From: Seiridium cupressi
Lineage: Eukaryota; Ascomycota; Sordariomycetes; Amphisphaeriales; Sporocadaceae
DNA: 64,000 nucleotides
NCBI GenBank assembly: GCA_036674765.1
Contig: JARVKI010000078.1
Span: 131,501 to 195,500, forward strand
Direction of reading: 5' to 3'
In this document: piece after piece, positions 60,205-64,000 of the stretch
How positions within the stretch are numbered: position 1 is the first letter of the stretch
Layout: every line of letters starts with the position of its first letter
Made by a program: the position numbers and the translations under genes
Notes under the pieces: generated by a model
Databases searched by the model: none
What the model was told of the DNA's origin: nothing
What the model saw: only the letters and a program-made list of their open reading frames with translations

Positions 60205-62740
60205 TGCATCCTGCTCCACACAGCGCGACAGCACCGGAACCATATCCAAGAGAACCTCCACAGGTACCAGCTGCGCACGCGCCAGCCTGGCCATTCCGGG
60301 TATGTATGAGGCCGGGATGGCTTGCGTACATCTCTTTAGTAAGAGTGGCCACGGTTTCCGATGACCAGGGTCCTGCTAGTTCGACCGTAACTCCCCAATG
60401 ATCGCAGTGGTCCTCACCCATACGGGAGGTGGCAGTTTGATCAGCAGAGGTGCCAATAGCCGCTGTGGGTGCAAGCTTTGCGGTTCGCTTGGATGCCTGT
60501 TTGGTCATCTTTTGGTAAGCATCGTTTAGATCATTATGGAATATCATGCGATCCGTCTTCCGCTGCCCATTCCTTTCGTCTTCTGCGACAACCGCAGGAT
60601 GGGACGAAATGTGTGCACCAGGATTTGACTCATCACTTCGCCAAGAGTTGGAAACTGCTGGTCTTTGTCAGAAAAAGTTGCCTAGGCATGAATTGTGTCA
60701 CTTGCCATTCTCTTGTTTTCCAGAGAAGAGTTGCTTGCGCTTCGAGGTATGAATGGATCACAGACCTGCGATTGAGTATTAACACACTGCTGGCAAGGGA
60801 TCTTCGGAAACATGGGAACAGACTTTCGCAGAACCAACAAGTACATTCGGAATACACTTCGCCATATTTCTTCTGGTAGGTCTTACCCATCCAGTCAAAT
60901 GAAATCGCAAGTTTATCCTCGTCCACTTTGTCGTTGTGATCGGTAAAGGCTCCGGTCTTGCTGACAGCATAATTGAAATATGAGGGTGGGGACAGCTGGT
61001 GTGTGTGCCACGCAAGATCAACGTCTAAAGTAGGTGTAACGACTTGGTCCGGATAGATGGAAGCTATCTCAAGGAATCTCTCATATTTTTTTCTTGCTTT
61101 GTCAATTGTGAAAATCACTGCGGGGCTGTGTAGCCAATCGATCTAATAGGTCAGCTCAGAACAGCCTCAAGGAAGGTAGATCTTACCTGACTCATCTTAC
61201 TCACGAAGACTCCTTGTCGCATGACTGCGCCGCGAAGGTCCAAGGCGAACACCGAAGAATTCTCCCAATACCTAGCCATCATAGCCCTTGCTTGCATACG
61301 AGCCTCCCGGGAGAGTTTCTGGGGTCCCATGACACCAGCAATGCCTTCCGCACCCTTGTCGACCTTCTTGAGACGCATGGTGCTGTGTCGGTAGTTTGTA
61401 TGGGCTGTAATATCCTCGATCAAATCCTTTATCATCATCATGCTAAGTCCCGGCGACTTCAGTGACAAGTTCGTAACTTCGACCAGAAAGCCCTTTCGAA
61501 CAAGTCGGTTGGGAAACATCTGGTCACTATCGGCGCTCTGTGCATGTGGGACCCCTTTACCTCTCAGAATGGTCCCTGGCATTGGAAGATTGTCTTGTAC
61601 AAGGTGTTTGACATCTGCCTTGAACTTTACAACACGAAGGAGGTCTTCGTTGGTAGTTTCGCCACAGCCAGGACAGACTGCACTGAAAGATCCATCTGCA
61701 AAGCCTTTGCCAGGCATGTCAGAATTTCTGAGGAAAGGTTGTCAGACTTGATCACCAATCCAGAGTAGGGAAACTCACAGAGGACCCGAACCTCCGCGGG
61801 ATCCTCCACACGTTGTCCAAGGAACCGCGATTTCTTCTAAACAGAATGGACACGTGAGAATTTTCGAGAGACTGTCTTCCTCATTTCTCCAGGCCCGATC
61901 CGTTCTCCTTGTCCATTGTGTCTGACAGTCCCCAGAAGCGGAGAAAACGAACGTGTGATCGTCTATAACACTATTGATCAGCGCCCATGGAATGCCGGAT
62001 CGCCATAGTGGCCCATAGCCGTATCTGAGACAGTCCTTGGATGGATTAGCAATCTTTACGGGCGACTCCAGGTGGATCTTGTCTACCTAAAGAAAAATCC
62101 GTGGATTGAGCATGTGAGTATGCCATATCATGATCACATCTGGAATTATGGAGTGTCAGATCAAAATATCGAACGTGAAAAGTCGTCTGTGAATAGCCCT
62201 CGTAGGTAAGTGAAAGCGAGATAACTTACCGAAAGGGGGCAAGGACTCGGGTGTCCAGATCACGGCCTCGTCTTGGGATACGAAAGCTCCGTATTTTGAT
62301 CCTTGGCCACTTTCGGCTAGCATATCATTGTCGGTGAGCATGTCGGGGACGAAGCTCTTCCACCAGCTCTCGTAACGGTCAACGGCCCGAGCGACAAACA
62401 CAGCCCACCGTTTCTCGCGGGCCTTGGAAGAATATCGCTGTCGTTGCTCCTGCATTTGATGGCTCTCAGTCGAAGCATCATTTGCATGGTCCCAAATGTC
62501 CCAAAGTCCATCGCAGTTACCTACGGTATGCTTCAAATTCTCAAAGGCTTGGAGGAGTTTTAAATGAACGAGCATGAAAGCAGCTGGCGGAAACGATGAA
62601 TGTTCTGAATCTTCCAATCGTAACTTTGAGAATTCAAAACTCAACTCCCGTGCTCCAGTGGCACTTGCATCGGAACTTGCATCCTGGACGTAGAGTGGTG
62701 GAGCTTGAACATGTGACTTTACTGACGGATTGGCTGACAT
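60205..62740 (-). pseudogene. GRDP/DUF1399-type protein, apparently interrupted by a stop
   Basis: Exons are traceable at 62230-62740, 62087-62139, 61779-62035, 61187-61727, then from 61142 to about 60810, and a C-terminal part around 60650-60205. Family marks are PAAFMLVHLKLLQAFENLK, AREKRWAVFVARAVDRYESWW, DVIMIWHTHMLNPRIF, DCLRYGYGPLWRSGIPWALIN, CPFCLEEIAVPWTTC, TLDVDLAWHTHQLSP, GEVYSECTCWFC, and a Cys/Gly tail GACAAGTCGGSLGYGSGAV. These match fungal glycine-rich-domain-containing (DUF1399) proteins of unknown function. TAG at 62087-62089 falls where the family has an acidic residue, exactly before a 51-nt intron (62036-62086). The join after TCWFCES also needs uncertain splicing past stops. 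It is either a pseudogene or has an unusual splice; the start is taken at MSANPSV. Confidence 0.6.
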
Positions 62741-63553
62741 GTTGACAAGAAATGCGTGTGGCTTTTGAGGGAAAGTTGAATGTACTTTGTGTGCTCTCAA
62801 TGTAGAAATCTGGGCAGCTTTCCAAGGCTTGGCTTCGTGCGTATCATTTATACACCATCGTCTTGCTTCCCAGAGAACATTTACCGGCAGTTGGGGTGAC
62901 TTCGGCCGCTTTCCCGGGTCACACGGTCTGATCAGCAACGCGGCCCGCCCAACCGGAGCTGAGGAATCTGTAGACATCATGATCTGATGCGTAACGACGT
63001 CATCATCGCAAGCTGTCTGCATGTCAAAACTCGACAATAATAATAAGCAATTGATCCTGGCAACCAATGCTTCGAGTGCTGACAGTTCATCGAGGATGTC
63101 AAAGATGTCATAAAGGAATCATTGATACAAAGTGGGCCTTTCGACCAAGACTATTTGAACATATCCAAAGAATATACATCAAGGCAATCTGGAGCCTTAT
63201 CGAGTAGTATAGAATATATTGGATTATCATGATTAAAGTGTGAATCTATTATACGGACTGTTTATCAGGAATACAGTGAAACACATGGCAGAACCAATGT
63301 GGTGCATGAGGTGAATCTACCATCTATAGATTCCAAAGATACTACTAAGTTACGGAAACCTTCCTTCGATCCTACCATGGTATTCTATCTTTCAGCAGCC
63401 ATGATTGCCATTTCCACAAGGTACGACTGGTATATGTTGTATCTCGTCCTCGGGGGCAGCAGGAATGCTGGTATCTAACAAATCATGGCAAAATCACCGA
63501 AGTGGCTCACTTGTGTTGAACGACAACTGACTCATTATATCCATGGCGGCATC
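62741..63553. other. intergenic, nothing recognised
   Basis: Upstream of the GRDP-like gene; the frame stays open upstream to about 63067, so an earlier ATG (62977 or 63022) is possible. Otherwise nothing recognised. Confidence 0.4.
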
Positions 63554-64000
63554 CTAAACACCCATGTCAGGCTCAAGTTTCTCATAAAGCATGATGGCAC
63601 GTGCCCAATTCTTGCAATGATGTTCTCCTGCTAGAAATGCGGTGTCTCCGAGCCTCACAGCGTACTCTAGGTCCATTTGACCTGCGCAGCGGATTCCCTG
63701 CTGGATATAATCAAAGCAGTGGTCAATATGTTGAGCTCCGTGGTTGGAGTTGACCGTCTCGGGTAGTTCGCCATCGGCACCGAGGCCTGAAACAAATTTG
63801 AAATCGTCTGGTGTCATTCTGCCTGTCAAAAGATCATAGTATCGCTCGCGAATCATGATCTCGGACACGTTAGCGCATTCTTCGAACGTTCTCGACGCAG
63901 TGGACTCAAACACAACTGGATAACTCACAAGGCAATGCAGTTGGTGAAACATCGAGAGTCCATAGACACGTCTTGATGAATCTGGCTTGTATGGCAGTCC
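63554..64000 (-). CDS. UstYa-like (DUF3328) protein, 3' part
   Basis: Partial gene cut by the window edge: exon 63929 to beyond 64000, a 69-nt intron (GTGAGT...CGAG), and the last exon 63554-63859. Both HxxHC motifs of the family are present: FHQLHCL at the end of the first exon and HIDHCFDYIQQGIRCAG in the last, followed by DLEYA. The N-terminal membrane segment expected for the family lies outside the window. UstYa/UstYb-type proteins are oxidases and cyclases in fungal ribosomal-peptide pathways such as ustiloxin and cyclochlorotine, but many DUF3328 genes occur elsewhere. The neighbours here give no precursor peptide within the window. The first intron has a GAG rather than CAG/TAG acceptor dinucleotide context, but keeps AG. 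Confidence 0.85.
   Translation of the reverse strand, partial: GLPYKPDSSRRVYGLSMFHQLHCLVSYPVVFESTASRTFEECANVSEIMIRERYYDLLTGRMTPDDFKFVSGLGADGELPETVNSNHGAQHIDHCFDYIQQGIRCAGQMDLEYAVRLGDTAFLAGEHHCKNWARAIMLYEKLEPDMGV

Overview
The window comes from a filamentous ascomycete (Pezizomycotina) nuclear genome. Genes are compact, with short GT-AG introns mostly of 50-75 nt. The gene content is typical of such fungi: tricalbin, an Atg22-type transporter, a BAH-PHD chromatin protein of the EPR-1 type, a DUF3602/Par32-like protein, Zn2Cys6 regulators, an RTA1-like protein, a Vam7-like PX-SNARE protein and a UstYa-like (DUF3328) protein. I cannot place it more finely than that. All exon joins were worked out by eye from splice signals, reading phase and family conservation; no alignment or search was run.

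Layout. 1-9.5 kb is gene-poor: a small secreted protein (3825-4651), a secreted carboxylesterase (5697-7256, minus) and a decayed GST (about 8760-9462, minus). 10.4-26.6 kb holds housekeeping genes, all on the minus strand: a 1501-aa tricalbin, an RTA1-like membrane protein, a BAH-PHD reader and an Atg22-like transporter with an inferred 6-nt microexon. 28.7-35.6 kb holds a GH10 xylanase with two lesions, a DUF3602 protein, a secreted substrate-binding-protein-like protein and an HEMTH (SprT-like) metalloprotease-like protein. 36.3-41.1 kb has an FAD monooxygenase divergent from a Zn2Cys6 regulator, with a CCGAC/GTCGG inverted repeat between them. 41.1-45.7 kb holds a Vam7-like gene with a broken ankyrin tail and a frameshifted relic of a large fungal protein. 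46.7-58.8 kb looks like a metabolic cluster: Ure2p-like GST, CYP504-like P450, DszA/NtaA-type FMN monooxygenase, Old Yellow Enzyme-like protein with altered active-site positions, Zn2Cys6 regulator, and a 2-oxoglutarate oxygenase disrupted by a roughly 85-bp internal inversion. 60.2-64 kb has a GRDP/DUF1399-type gene with an apparent in-frame stop, and the 3' part of a UstYa-like gene cut by the window edge.

The strongest candidates for something new are the 46.7-56 kb oxidative cluster (P450, FMN monooxygenase, OYE variant, GST and its own regulator), the microexon in the Atg22-like gene, and the concentration of fresh pseudogenes (GST, xylanase, ankyrin tail, large hypothetical, inverted 2OG oxygenase, GRDP), which suggests a region under relaxed constraint. 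No tRNA, rRNA, CRISPR array or intact transposon was recognised.
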